Assembly (NCBI GenBank): GCA_023954745.1
Contig: JAGSHC010000008.1
Location: forward strand, 1 to 57,576
Length of the DNA stretch: 57,576 nucleotides
From: Deltaproteobacteria bacterium
GTDB lineage: Bacteria; Myxococcota_A; UBA796; UBA9615
Reading direction: 5' to 3'
Below, one piece after another: positions 1 to 8,181 of this stretch (positions are counted from its first letter, which is position 1; every line of letters starts with the position of its first letter). The notes under the pieces were generated by a model. The model was not told the DNA's origin, searched no databases, and saw only the letters and a program-made list of their open reading frames with translations. Made by a program: the position numbers and the translations under genes.

Positions 1-806
1 GCTGGCATCTCGGGCGCTTCCGGCATCTCGGGTGCCGCCGGCATCTCCGGGGCGGCCGGCATCTCCGGGGCTTCTGGCATCTCCGGCGGGGCGATCTCCG
101 GGACGGCGAGCTCCGGTGGAGCCGGTGCGCCTGGCGGAATGACGGGCACACCTACCTCGGCAGCAGCTGCGATGCCCTCTTGCTGGGCTGCGAGCGCCTC
201 CTCACCCGATGCGATGGCGGCCTCGCCGGATCCGGCAGCCTCCTCCCCCGCAGCTCCGGCGGCCTCGGCCTGCTCCTGGCTCTTCGCCACCAGATCCGGC
301 GGCTTGCCCTGGGTGTCCGCGCTCTCCTTCATGGCCAGCCCGGCCTGCTCCTGCGCCTCGGCCTGCGCGATCGCGGCCTCTTCTTGCGCAGCGAGGGCCT
401 CCTGGGCGTTCGCCTGGGCATCGCCAGCCGCGGTGCCAACCGTCATCTTCTGGTCGTTGACGGCGGTGCTGGCTCCGCTGGCGTCGGCCTGTGCCGAGTC
501 CTTGGCCTCCTTCGCGGCGTCCACGGAGCCTTCCATGCTCTCCACCTGGGCCTCGGCGCTGTCCGCCTTGGAGTTGGCGGCATCGGCGGCGGCGGTGGCG
601 GCGTTCTTCTCGGACTCCGCCTCCTTGAACTCTGCGTCCGCAGCGCTGAAGTCTTCCTCAGCGGCGTTCTTGTCTTCCTCAGCAGAGCTGACGTCATCCT
701 CGGCCTTCGAGAGCTCGTCCTCGGCGGACGCGAGCTCCTCTTCGGCGGACGCGACGTCCTCATCAGCCTTCTTCGCCTCTTCCTCGAGTTGCGCGGCCTT
801 CGACAT
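1..806 (-). CDS. Coiled-coil Ala/Glu-rich protein, companion of PAAR-like gene (partial)
   Basis: An open frame starts at an ATG at 806 and runs off the left edge (268 codons visible). It opens MSKAAQLEEEAKKADEDVAS and continues with about 190 residues of Ala/Glu/Ser/Asp-rich heptad-like sequence expected to form a coiled coil. A Pro-rich stretch follows, and near the window edge there is a tandem repeat built on PEMPEA/PEMPAA units. The ATG shares one base with the stop codon of the upstream PAAR-like gene (TGATG), so the two are almost certainly translationally coupled. I recognise no catalytic domain in the visible part. The position directly behind a PAAR gene would fit a cargo, adaptor or structural partner of the spike, but that is inference. 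The C-terminus is outside the window. Confidence 0.75.
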   Translation of the reverse strand, partial: MSKAAQLEEEAKKADEDVASAEEELASAEDELSKAEDDVSSAEEDKNAAEEDFSAADAEFKEAESEKNAATAAADAANSKADSAEAQVESMEGSVDAAKEAKDSAQADASGASTAVNDQKMTVGTAAGDAQANAQEALAAQEEAAIAQAEAQEQAGLAMKESADTQGKPPDLVAKSQEQAEAAGAAGEEAAGSGEAAIASGEEALAAQQEGIAAAAEVGVPVIPPGAPAPPELAVPEIAPPEMPEAPEMPAAPEMPAAPEMPEAPEMP

Positions 807-2011
807 CAGCCCTCCTCCGCCCTTGCGGCCTTGGCCTCACGCCACTTCTTGATGGACTCCTCGCGCTTCTTCTTGAGCTCGGCCTTCTTCTTCTTGACCT
901 CTTCCTGCTTCTTGCGCCGCTCTTCCTTCTTCTTCTCCCAGGCTTCGCGACGCTCTTCGCGCTCCTTCATGAGGCGCTTCAGCTTCTCCTCAGCGTAGTT
1001 GTAGCGCTCCTCGGCCTCGTCGGCCTCCTCCTGGAGGCGGTCCGCCTCGTCCCGGAGATCCTTGGCCTCCTGCTTCTTCTCGTCGTACTTCTCCTTGAGG
1101 GCGTCGTAGATCTCCTTCGCTTCCTCGTAGAGTTCCTTGGCGTCCTCGTAGGCCTGAAGCATCGCGGCGAGCTGGGCGGCTGCCGCCTTTGCAAGCTCTG
1201 CCGCAGCTGCTGCCGCTGCCGCCTTCGCCGCCGCCTTCTCAGCGAGAGCCTTGGCGATGGAGGCGGCCTTCTGCGCGGCACGCAGGAAGAGCGCGGTCAT
1301 GTCGCCGCGGCGTGCCTCGGCCTCCTTCTTGGCCTTCGCGATCTGCTCCATCACCTCGTTGGCGCCCTCGACCGCGTCCCAGGCATCGGCGATCGCACCG
1401 GCGATCGCTGCGCCGTTTCCACTGGCGAGAGCCGACGCCACGTTCGAGGCGGCATCGGAGCAGGCGCTCGAAGCGGCCGCTGCATTCGCCGAGAGCTCGG
1501 ACACGCCGAGGTCCGACGCAATGTCCGAGAGAGCCGACGCCGCTGCTGCCGCGGCCGCCTCTGCTTCGAGGCCTTGAGTCGCCTGGAGCTGCGCCGCCTG
1601 CGCGACTTCCGGGGGGATGACGACCACCACCACGGCCACGCCGACCTCGCCCGCGAGCACCGTTCCACCGCAAACAACCTGGCCCAGAGGCGCGGGGCCA
1701 CCGACCTGACAGGTGTTCGCGATGTCGCCCAGTCGAGCGACCATCTTGTTGTTGAAGAAGACCCCCGTGCTTCCCATGATCACTTCCCCGATGTTGTTCG
1801 GGCCGTCGACGGCCGGAACGTGGGGAGGGGTGTTCATGGACTTCGTGCCGACCGTCGCCCCGGGCATGCCCATGACGTTGATCTTTGGCTGAGTCTTCAT
1901 CTGAATGATGCCTGTATACGGATGCGGCCCTGGAACAGGGGGCGACCCGGGATACAGGTGAATGTCGACTGCGACGATCTGGTCGCCTTGCTTAGCGCAC
2001 GGCTTGCCCAT
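806..2011 (-). CDS. PAAR-like (DUF4150-type) spike protein with coiled-coil C-terminus
   Basis: The 401-residue protein starts MGKPCAKQGDQIVAVDIHLY. Residues 1 to about 130 have PAAR-like features: a His/Pro-rich loop, P-x-V-x-G turns, a VFFNNKMVARLGD-type motif, a conserved Cys and Gly/Val-rich hairpins. PAAR proteins cap the VgrG-like spike of type VI secretion systems and related contractile injection machines. A hydrophobic Val run, an Ala-rich segment and then about 150 residues of highly charged Lys/Glu coiled coil follow. I chose the ATG at 2011 because GGAGGAG lies just upstream; a frame extended to 2203 has no such site and a non-PAAR N-terminus. It overlaps the next gene by one base. 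The helical tail is unusual for a simple PAAR tip and may carry or dock a partner. Confidence 0.8.
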   Translation of the reverse strand: MGKPCAKQGDQIVAVDIHLYPGSPPVPGPHPYTGIIQMKTQPKINVMGMPGATVGTKSMNTPPHVPAVDGPNNIGEVIMGSTGVFFNNKMVARLGDIANTCQVGGPAPLGQVVCGGTVLAGEVGVAVVVVVIPPEVAQAAQLQATQGLEAEAAAAAAASALSDIASDLGVSELSANAAAASSACSDAASNVASALASGNGAAIAGAIADAWDAVEGANEVMEQIAKAKKEAEARRGDMTALFLRAAQKAASIAKALAEKAAAKAAAAAAAAELAKAAAAQLAAMLQAYEDAKELYEEAKEIYDALKEKYDEKKQEAKDLRDEADRLQEEADEAEERYNYAEEKLKRLMKEREERREAWEKKKEERRKKQEEVKKKKAELKKKREESIKKWREAKAARAEEG

Positions 2012-2171
2012 CTGGGTACTCCTCCGGGCTGCTTGTCCGTAGCAGAAACGGGGGTCAGGATTGTGCCACATCGTAGGCGGCTTTCCGGAGAGAATCACGG
2101 GATGGACTCGCGGATTCCCCCGAGTACCATGCGCCGAGGCTCCAATTCCGATGGAGTCGAAGGAGAGTTTG

Positions 2172-2576
2172 ATGGCGTCCGACTTCGGCAAGCTGCTCGA
2201 CAAGATCCAGAGCGAGAACTCCCAGCTGGCGACGGCGCATGCCCGCCTCGGGAAGGCCTACGAAAAGCTGGATGGCCGACTGACTCGCTTCAACGCGAAG
2301 GCGCGGATCGAGCCCTACGAGGTCGACAAGAAGAGCGGTCTGAAGATCGGATACCGCCGCTACGAGCGCGGATGGAACATCTCGACCATCATCGAGGGGG
2401 TCGCGGGGCTCGAGGCTGAAGTGCCTGTACGCGAGACCCCTCCCAAGACCCAGGCGGCTCTGATGCCGCACGTCGCAGGCTTGCTCACCAAGATCGGTGC
2501 CGCGCTCGCTGAGGACGTGAAGTCAGCGAAGAAGGCGACCGTCGAGGCGGATCGTCTGTTGGACGCGCTGCCCTGA
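2172..2576 (+). CDS. Hypothetical protein, 134 aa, divergent from the PAAR gene
   Basis: I do not recognise this protein. It starts MASDFGKLLDKIQSENSQLA at an ATG preceded by AAGGAGAG; longer forms beginning at 2061 or 2151 lack a comparable site. The first 45 residues look helical and amphipathic. The middle contains a Tyr/Trp/Arg-rich segment around GYRRYERGWNIS, and the C-terminus is again helical and Ala-rich. There is no signal peptide or membrane segment, so it is probably cytoplasmic. It is transcribed divergently from the PAAR-like gene across about 160 bases, and a role connected with that gene is possible only by position. Confidence 0.7.
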   Translation: MASDFGKLLDKIQSENSQLATAHARLGKAYEKLDGRLTRFNAKARIEPYEVDKKSGLKIGYRRYERGWNISTIIEGVAGLEAEVPVRETPPKTQAALMPHVAGLLTKIGAALAEDVKSAKKATVEADRLLDALP

Positions 2577-2577
2577 G

Positions 2578-2660
2578 CGGCTTCTCTTCGACCTGAGGCG
2601 CACCGGGCGCGCGGCAGGCGGTGCCTCGGTGAGCCCACCAGTTCTCTGTCGGAGAAGCCG
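2578..2660. terminator. Large inverted repeat between convergent genes, possible bidirectional terminator
   Basis: A perfect nine-base inverted repeat (CGGCTTCTC at 2578-2586 and GAGAAGCCG at 2652-2660) flanks a GC-rich inner pairing (GAGGCGCACC with GGTGCCTC). It occupies the gap between the plus-strand 134-aa gene and the convergent gene ending at 2662. No T-run follows on either strand, so termination function is uncertain. Confidence 0.35.
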
Positions 2661-2661
2661 T

Positions 2662-3750
2662 CTAGTCGGCGGCTCCAGACGTCGAGGCCCGTCTCGCGAC
2701 AGCGAGGGCCTCGGACCAGCGTGCGCCCATTTCCTCCTCTTCGGCGAGGCGATCCGCGAGACGGTCCGCGCGAGCGGAGGCCTCGGGGAATGGGGAGCTG
2801 GTGGCGATCTCTTTCTCGCCACCGACAACCCGCGCTGCCGCACCGCGCAGCTCTTCCTTGCCCCGGCGGAGTCGGCCGACCACTTCCTTGAGGCGGACGC
2901 GAACCATCTCGAGACGTGCAGCCAAGCGGTCGAAGTCCGGCTCTCCCCCCTCGATGGGCCCACCGGTGACCGCCCACGAGGCCGCGACGCGCACATCCGC
3001 CACGACTCCCGCCAGCGCGGTGCTGAGCCGTAGACCAGCCTGAGCCTCTCGGCCCCACGTGAGCGCATACGCGCCGTACTCCCCCAGCGGCGGCACAGTG
3101 GTGAGGTGGCCCTGGGTGAGAACGTGGAGACGACGCTCCATCACGAGGCGGTCCGTCTCCTTGGTGTGAAATCCCGTCAGGGTGAATGCCACATGCCCCT
3201 GGCCGATACCGACGGCGCGGGACATGCGGAGGTCCCCCAGGTCCTGGAAGCCGTCGACGCCGGGCAGATCCTCGGGGACTCCCTCCGAGAGGGCCGCGCA
3301 GATCTCACTGATCCCGAGAACCTCCCAGTCGTCGTCCTCCAGGAAACGCTCCCGCAGAAGCGCCCCCAGACGGTCCGGCGTCGCCTCGATCTCAGGACTC
3401 GTCCCCTTCTTTGGGACGTCGAGACCCAGGAGGGTGCTGGCGATTCGTGCCCGCATCGTGTCCAGCCGCAGGTGACCTTCGACCTCCCCGTCTTCCTGGT
3501 CCACCAGGGTCAGGACGGCCGCCCGACCAGCCCCCGAGACGACGAAGCGAATCCCGGCCAGGGAGCGGCCACGACTCAGCGTGGCCACGGGGAAGGGCCC
3601 GCGCAGAACGTGGGTGACGGGATCGACGGGGGGCAAATGCACCTGACCCACAATGTCCGTCACGAGGGACGGCCATGGGGGTGGCGCGCTGTCGGCCCGA
3701 CGGGGTGCGAAGACGACGGTCCAGGCGAGTCTTGGGTTCGAGAGGCTCAT
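2662..3750 (-). CDS. Hypothetical protein, 362 aa
   Basis: I do not recognise this family. The protein begins MSLSNPRLAWTVVFAPRRAD with no signal peptide, so it is probably cytoplasmic. The first 270 residues appear to be a mixed globular domain with several hydrophobic strands. The last 90 are Arg/Glu/Leu-rich and probably helical or coiled-coil. Its start lies six bases after the stop of the TPR gene at 3757-4542, so the two form an operon. It lies downstream-facing toward the PAAR pair, separated by the convergent 134-aa gene. An accessory role in secretion or the envelope can only be guessed from position. Confidence 0.75.
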   Translation of the reverse strand: MSLSNPRLAWTVVFAPRRADSAPPPWPSLVTDIVGQVHLPPVDPVTHVLRGPFPVATLSRGRSLAGIRFVVSGAGRAAVLTLVDQEDGEVEGHLRLDTMRARIASTLLGLDVPKKGTSPEIEATPDRLGALLRERFLEDDDWEVLGISEICAALSEGVPEDLPGVDGFQDLGDLRMSRAVGIGQGHVAFTLTGFHTKETDRLVMERRLHVLTQGHLTTVPPLGEYGAYALTWGREAQAGLRLSTALAGVVADVRVAASWAVTGGPIEGGEPDFDRLAARLEMVRVRLKEVVGRLRRGKEELRGAAARVVGGEKEIATSSPFPEASARADRLADRLAEEEEMGARWSEALAVARRASTSGAAD

Positions 3751-3756
3751 CGAGGT

Positions 3757-4542
3757 TCAGAATCGGACGGCGAGGCCGTGGGACGTCGCCTCGAGGCGCG
3801 CCTGACCCGAGGCCACCCCGCCCTTCTTCAGCCTTGCCAGCTTCGAGGCCCCGCCCAGAGTGATGGGCAGCCCGGCGATCGTGAGAGCGGTTCCGGCGAA
3901 CATGGTCCCCAGCCCGCCGCCATAGAACGCCTCGATGTTCGGGTTGTTGGGGTCTGACCCGCTGAGTGCCGCCGACAGACCTACGGCCAGCCCGCCACCG
4001 ACGAGCAGTCCAATCCCGGCGCCTAGGATCCCGCCGCCCACCTGGATTCGTGCCTTCGCGTTGTCCACCTGCTGGCGCATGACCAGCCACTGGAGGAACT
4101 CCTCCGAGCCGGCGGGAAACTGGGGCATCGAGTCGAGCTCGGTGACGTCGTCGAAGGCGGGGAGGGCGGCCAGGGCCTCCAGCTCCACCATGCGCGCGCC
4201 CATCTTCTTGCGGACGCGTGTGAGCACTTCATCACCCTCGGGAAACTTCTCCCAGCCGTCCCGCATCTCCCGATAGGTGATGAGGAGGCTCTCGGCGATC
4301 TTGAAGTCCCCGAGCCCCTCGAGAGCCATGGCCTTGTACGCCAGGGCCTCGTAGAGGGGGGGGTGGAGGCGGAGGGCCGACTCGGCCGACGTAAGCGCCT
4401 TCTGGAAGTTCGACTGATGAAGCTCCGCCTGGGCGAACTCCAGCTGCCGCAACGCCTCGTCTTCAGAGCCGGTCTGCGCGAACACCGACATAGGGGCGCA
4501 GACGAGGACGCCCAGGACGAGGGCGAGGACGGGCTTGAGCAT
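3757..4542 (-). CDS. Exported TPR-type protein with Gly-rich hydrophobic C-terminus
   Basis: The 261-residue protein starts MLKPVLALVLGVLVCAPMSV and has a clear signal peptide with a likely signal peptidase I site after FAQ. A helical tetratricopeptide-like region follows (about residues 25-95: ALRQLEFAQAELHQ, ALTSAESALRLHP, ALAYKAMALEGLGD). Two Gly-rich hydrophobic stretches near residues 165-190 and 205-230 could insert in a membrane. The ATG at 4542 is preceded by AAGGAGAA; an upstream extension to 4668 would hide the signal peptide. It is the first gene of a pair with the 362-aa gene. TPR modules usually mediate protein-protein contacts, and no specific partner is visible. Confidence 0.75.
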   Translation of the reverse strand: MLKPVLALVLGVLVCAPMSVFAQTGSEDEALRQLEFAQAELHQSNFQKALTSAESALRLHPPLYEALAYKAMALEGLGDFKIAESLLITYREMRDGWEKFPEGDEVLTRVRKKMGARMVELEALAALPAFDDVTELDSMPQFPAGSEEFLQWLVMRQQVDNAKARIQVGGGILGAGIGLLVGGGLAVGLSAALSGSDPNNPNIEAFYGGGLGTMFAGTALTIAGLPITLGGASKLARLKKGGVASGQARLEATSHGLAVRF

Positions 4543-4649
4543 CAGTTCTCCTTGACGGGTGGCGGAGATGGACCGCGCCCTCGGCGATGATACCGCTGCG
4601 TGGATCAGGCCGTCCAACCGGGACGCCGGTCTTCGGGTAGCCTCACCCC

Positions 4650-5036
4650 ATGGCAGCGAACGAGTCAAAGCAGCAAGCCAGTGAGGAGCAGGAGGCGGGC
4701 CGCAAGGACGCAGCCTCCGAGGAGTCTCAAGCCAGCGCGGACTCGGCCGCCACGGAGCAGGCCGCGCGACGGCCGGTCCAGCGCGCGAAGAGCAAGAACC
4801 CCGGCAACGTCAACCGAGCCCGGAGCGGTCAAGCCAACAAGGGCAACCGCACCTCTCGCCAGTCCCGGGAAAAGGGCGCCAACAAGAAGCCCGACGAAGG
4901 CTCCAACGACTCTGAGGAGGAGGAGGAGGAAGACGAGGAGAAGCGCGCCCTCGAGAACTTCTGGCAATTCATGGTCGCCGGCTCCTACCGCAGCCGGAAG
5001 GCTCGTCACGACTGGGGTGGCGGCGACGGCGAGTAG
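4650..5036 (+). CDS. Small highly charged low-complexity protein
   Basis: The 128-residue frame opens MAANESKQQASEEQEAGRKD. It is rich in Ser, Ala, Glu, Lys, Arg and Asn, with an acidic Glu/Asp run near residue 90 followed by a more ordered end (ALENFWQFMVAGSYRSRKAR). No domain is recognisable and most of it is probably disordered. The amino-acid mix suits a real gene better than the opposite frame, which would be an implausible Leu/Val-rich string created by the Glu codons. The ribosome binding site is weak. It diverges from the TPR gene at 4542. Existence as a gene is moderately likely. Confidence 0.55.
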   Translation: MAANESKQQASEEQEAGRKDAASEESQASADSAATEQAARRPVQRAKSKNPGNVNRARSGQANKGNRTSRQSREKGANKKPDEGSNDSEEEEEEDEEKRALENFWQFMVAGSYRSRKARHDWGGGDGE

Positions 5037-5177
5037 CACGGGCCGCCAGAGCGAGAAGCTCCGGCCCCAGGACGTCAGCTTGCCTCCCCCCGGAGGCCCC
5101 CCAAAGGAGGCCTCGACAACTCGCCCCGAAGGGCGGCCCATCGCGCCGAGGCGCGCCCTCCTGAGAGGAGCCGTCGC

Positions 5178-8162
5178 TCAGGGGCAGACGCGGAGGCTCG
5201 CGTTCGGCGGGTCCATGGGCGTGCCGAAGAGGTTCGTGTTGGCTGCCACTTGCTCCTCGCACCAGTTCGACGGCTGGTCGTTGGTCGAGGCGCTGCCGAG
5301 AGAGAGACTCTCGAGTCCCATGCTGTAGCCCGGGCGCCACGGCGACCGGTCGTCGGCGGCGCCAGCGTCCTGGTCGAGGTCGTAGACCGGGGACGAGCCA
5401 GAGCAGCCGGAGACACAACCGGACGGGTACCAGGTCACCTCATCGAGGGCGACGCCACCGTGGCTCAGCGTGATCGTGCCGCCCAGGTCCGAGAGCAACG
5501 GGGCCTGCCACACGTAGTTCAGGCCGGTCGAAGTCGGGTAGGCGGGATCGGAGCCGGACACGGCGCCGGAGCGCCAGAGAACGACACGCGTCGCATTGGT
5601 GATGCTGCCCGACACCTCGGGCACCGGCTGCGCGTTGGCAGGATCGGGGTCCGCGGGGATGGTGTAGACCTGCGTGTCGATGATCGTGCCCGTGCCCGAA
5701 GGGTCGGGAGCCACGTTCGCGACGGTGACCACCACCCCGCGAAGGTCGATCTCGACATCGGAGCGCGTGGAGATGATCTCGATGAACTCCGACTGGCCGT
5801 CGGTGTACGAGGAGGCCCCGGGCAGGCCCACAGCGCTGATGAGCATCTCGGTGATGGCGAGGTCGCCCGCGTCGAGCTGGCCTTCGTCCACGACACCGTC
5901 GCAGTCGTTGTCGACGCCGTCCGGTATGGCGGCGGCGGCCTCGGTGTTCCCCGGGTCGAGGGCAGCGTCGTTGTCGTCGCAGTCGATGAGGCCCGTGCAG
6001 GTGTTGGCGCCGTCGCCGTCGCTGTCCAGGCCGTTGGCCACCGCGTCGAGGTCGTCGCAATCCGTGCCACACGTCGGGTCACCGTCGCCGTCCGCGTCCG
6101 TGTAGTTGAGGCTCGCGTCGGTGTCGTCGCAGTCGGCGGGCGAGGTGCCAACCTCGCACGTGGACCAACCATCGCCGTCGGCGTCGATGAGAGGCGAGGC
6201 CGTGGCGTCACCGTCGTCGCAGTCTCCATCGCAGGTGGTCACACCGTCGCTGTCCGCGTCGGCCTGGTTCAGCGCCGGGTCGTTGTCGTCGCAGTCCACG
6301 TCGGCGGTGCATCCATCGAAGCCGTCACCGTCAAAGTCCGCCTGATTCAGGTCAGGGCTGCCGTTGCAATCGTTGTCGGTGATCGTGTCGCAGAGGGCCG
6401 GGGCGCCGGGGTACGCCGTCGCCTCGGTGTCGTCGCAGTCGCCAGTGCAGCTGCTGAACCCATCGCCATCACTGTCGGTGGCGGTCAGGCTGGCGTCTGC
6501 GTCATTGCAGTCGCCATCGCACTCCGTGAGGCCATCTCCATCGTCGTCCACCTCCAGGGGGTCGAAGACGGTGTCGCAGTTGGTGTCGAAATACCCGTCA
6601 CACTGCGCCTGCATCGCTGGATTCACGAACTCCGCCAAGGAGTTCGTGACGTCGTCGAGGCAGTCGCCCTGGCAGGTCGTCCAGCCGTCACCGTCGGCGT
6701 CGAGGTTGTTCAGCGCAGCGTTCGAGTCGTCGCAGTCGGGCGTCGCATCGCAGGTCGTGGCTCCGTCGCCGTCCGCGTCCGTTGCCGAGATGGAGGGGTT
6801 GCCGTCATCGCAGTCCGCGGGGCTGTCGCACGAGGTCGTGCCGTCGTTGTCCACGTCGTTCTGATTCTTCGTTGGGTCGCTGTCGTCGCAATCCACGAGG
6901 AGGTACCCACCGCCCTCGGACGCCAAACAGCCGTCGGGGCTACCGCTGGGGTCGGTGAACGACCCGTCCCCGTCGGCATCGAAGCCATCGTCGGTCACGC
7001 CGTTGAGGTCGTTGTCCTTCGCGTCGCAGGCCTCGTCAGCACCGGGGTAGACGGTGTCGTCGGCGTCGAAGCTCTGACCGTTGAAGAAGTCCCCGGGGTT
7101 CCGGTCGCCCACCACGGCGTCGCACGTGTGGAAGCCGTCCGCGTCCTCGTCGAGGGTGTTCTTGTTGGCGTTGGTGTCGTCGCAGTCGTCGATCCCAGCG
7201 GCGAGCGTGCTCTCGTCGGGAGCGAACGGCGCCGTCGTGCGCCAGTTGTCGCCAGCGGGGAACTCACCCTGGCAAGTCTCATCAATGAAGTTGGGGTTCC
7301 CGTCGCCGTCACCGTCCTGATCGCGATACCAGGTCACGAACGCGCTGACGTAGTCGGCGTCCTGGGGGGTGCGGCACGCGGAGTCGTAGGTGTCAGTGCT
7401 CGCCGGAATGCTCTCGTTGGTGCACGCCGCGATCTCGACGCTGGGGTGGATGTCGGAGTTGGTGTCGACGCAGTCGACCTCCAGCTTCTCGTCCCCCGGC
7501 TGCGGAGTCGGCGCAGCCGGCGTGATGATGTCGGCCTCGCAGTCGCGATAGTGACCATCGCGGTCGGAGTCCACCTCGAACTGCTCGATGGAGCCAGCCT
7601 CGTCCTGACCGAACAACAGGCCATCGCAGTTGTCGTCGATCCCACGGTTGAGCCGGGCCTCGTCGAAGCCGAAGGCAGGGAGATCGTTCAGCAGCGGGTA
7701 CCCGCAGTACTCCTCGCGCCCGGGACTCTGGAAGACCGCCAGCTCGCCGGTGTCGTTGCAGTCGCGCGAGTCGTCACCGAGGAAGTTGGTGGTCCCAGGC
7801 TCCAACCCGCAGGGAGTAAACCCGTCGCCATCCTGGTCGAGCTCGAAATCTGCGAGGTTTCCATCGCAGTCGTTGTCGAAGCCGTCGCACAGCTCGGCTG
7901 CACCGGGCCAGATGTCGTCGTCGCCGTCGTTGCAGTCGAGGTTCAAGTCGCGCAGCCTGTCCCGCAGGATGCGCCCGTCCTCGGACGTGTAGTCCTCGTC
8001 TGGGCCCAGAGCGAAGAACCCGTCGCCATCGGCATCCACACGGTCAGCCGCGTGGAAGACGATTCCGCAGCCCGCCAGAGGCAGAAGCGCGAGCATCGGG
8101 AGCAGCCGCAGCAGAGACCCAGGGGTCACGCCAACTCGCACACGGTTTCGGAAGTCCGTCAT
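5178..8162 (-). CDS. MopE-like Asp-rich metal-binding repeat lipoprotein with C-terminal lamin-tail-like domain
   Basis: The 994-residue protein has a lipoprotein signal with lipobox LAGC (Cys32). Residues of about 40-760 are a long array of Asp-rich units of the form DxDGDG...T-C-DGDCDD...N/P, like the putative metal-binding repeats of MopE-type and thrombospondin-3-like proteins, which bind calcium or copper. Most units carry two Cys that may form disulfides. From about residue 763 the sequence changes to a beta-rich domain (DLAITEMLISAVG, SEFIEIISTR, VVLWRSG, DEVTWYPSG) resembling lamin-tail domains found in secreted bacterial proteins. It is probably a surface or outer-membrane lipoprotein. 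It is the last gene of a three-gene operon, starting 19 bases after the preceding stop. The exact repeat count and the bound metal are not known. Confidence 0.85.
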   Translation of the reverse strand: MTDFRNRVRVGVTPGSLLRLLPMLALLPLAGCGIVFHAADRVDADGDGFFALGPDEDYTSEDGRILRDRLRDLNLDCNDGDDDIWPGAAELCDGFDNDCDGNLADFELDQDGDGFTPCGLEPGTTNFLGDDSRDCNDTGELAVFQSPGREEYCGYPLLNDLPAFGFDEARLNRGIDDNCDGLLFGQDEAGSIEQFEVDSDRDGHYRDCEADIITPAAPTPQPGDEKLEVDCVDTNSDIHPSVEIAACTNESIPASTDTYDSACRTPQDADYVSAFVTWYRDQDGDGDGNPNFIDETCQGEFPAGDNWRTTAPFAPDESTLAAGIDDCDDTNANKNTLDEDADGFHTCDAVVGDRNPGDFFNGQSFDADDTVYPGADEACDAKDNDLNGVTDDGFDADGDGSFTDPSGSPDGCLASEGGGYLLVDCDDSDPTKNQNDVDNDGTTSCDSPADCDDGNPSISATDADGDGATTCDATPDCDDSNAALNNLDADGDGWTTCQGDCLDDVTNSLAEFVNPAMQAQCDGYFDTNCDTVFDPLEVDDDGDGLTECDGDCNDADASLTATDSDGDGFSSCTGDCDDTEATAYPGAPALCDTITDNDCNGSPDLNQADFDGDGFDGCTADVDCDDNDPALNQADADSDGVTTCDGDCDDGDATASPLIDADGDGWSTCEVGTSPADCDDTDASLNYTDADGDGDPTCGTDCDDLDAVANGLDSDGDGANTCTGLIDCDDNDAALDPGNTEAAAAIPDGVDNDCDGVVDEGQLDAGDLAITEMLISAVGLPGASSYTDGQSEFIEIISTRSDVEIDLRGVVVTVANVAPDPSGTGTIIDTQVYTIPADPDPANAQPVPEVSGSITNATRVVLWRSGAVSGSDPAYPTSTGLNYVWQAPLLSDLGGTITLSHGGVALDEVTWYPSGCVSGCSGSSPVYDLDQDAGAADDRSPWRPGYSMGLESLSLGSASTNDQPSNWCEEQVAANTNLFGTPMDPPNASLRVCP

Positions 8163-8181
8163 CAGGTCCTCACCTTCGCCT

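Noticed and set aside
2040-2160. TGGCAC-type motif suggesting a sigma54 promoter near the PAAR gene
   Set aside because: The downstream TTGC element is missing at the right spacing, so I did not annotate it.
4665-5141. 158-codon minus-strand Leu/Val-rich frame
   Set aside because: The hydrophobic run is the reverse of Glu/Lys codons of the plus-strand charged protein; no plausible membrane topology.
5880-8060. Regular DNA repeats resembling an array
   Set aside because: Periodicity follows the protein's Asp-rich units; repeats are degenerate, in frame and lack unique spacers, so this is not a CRISPR array.
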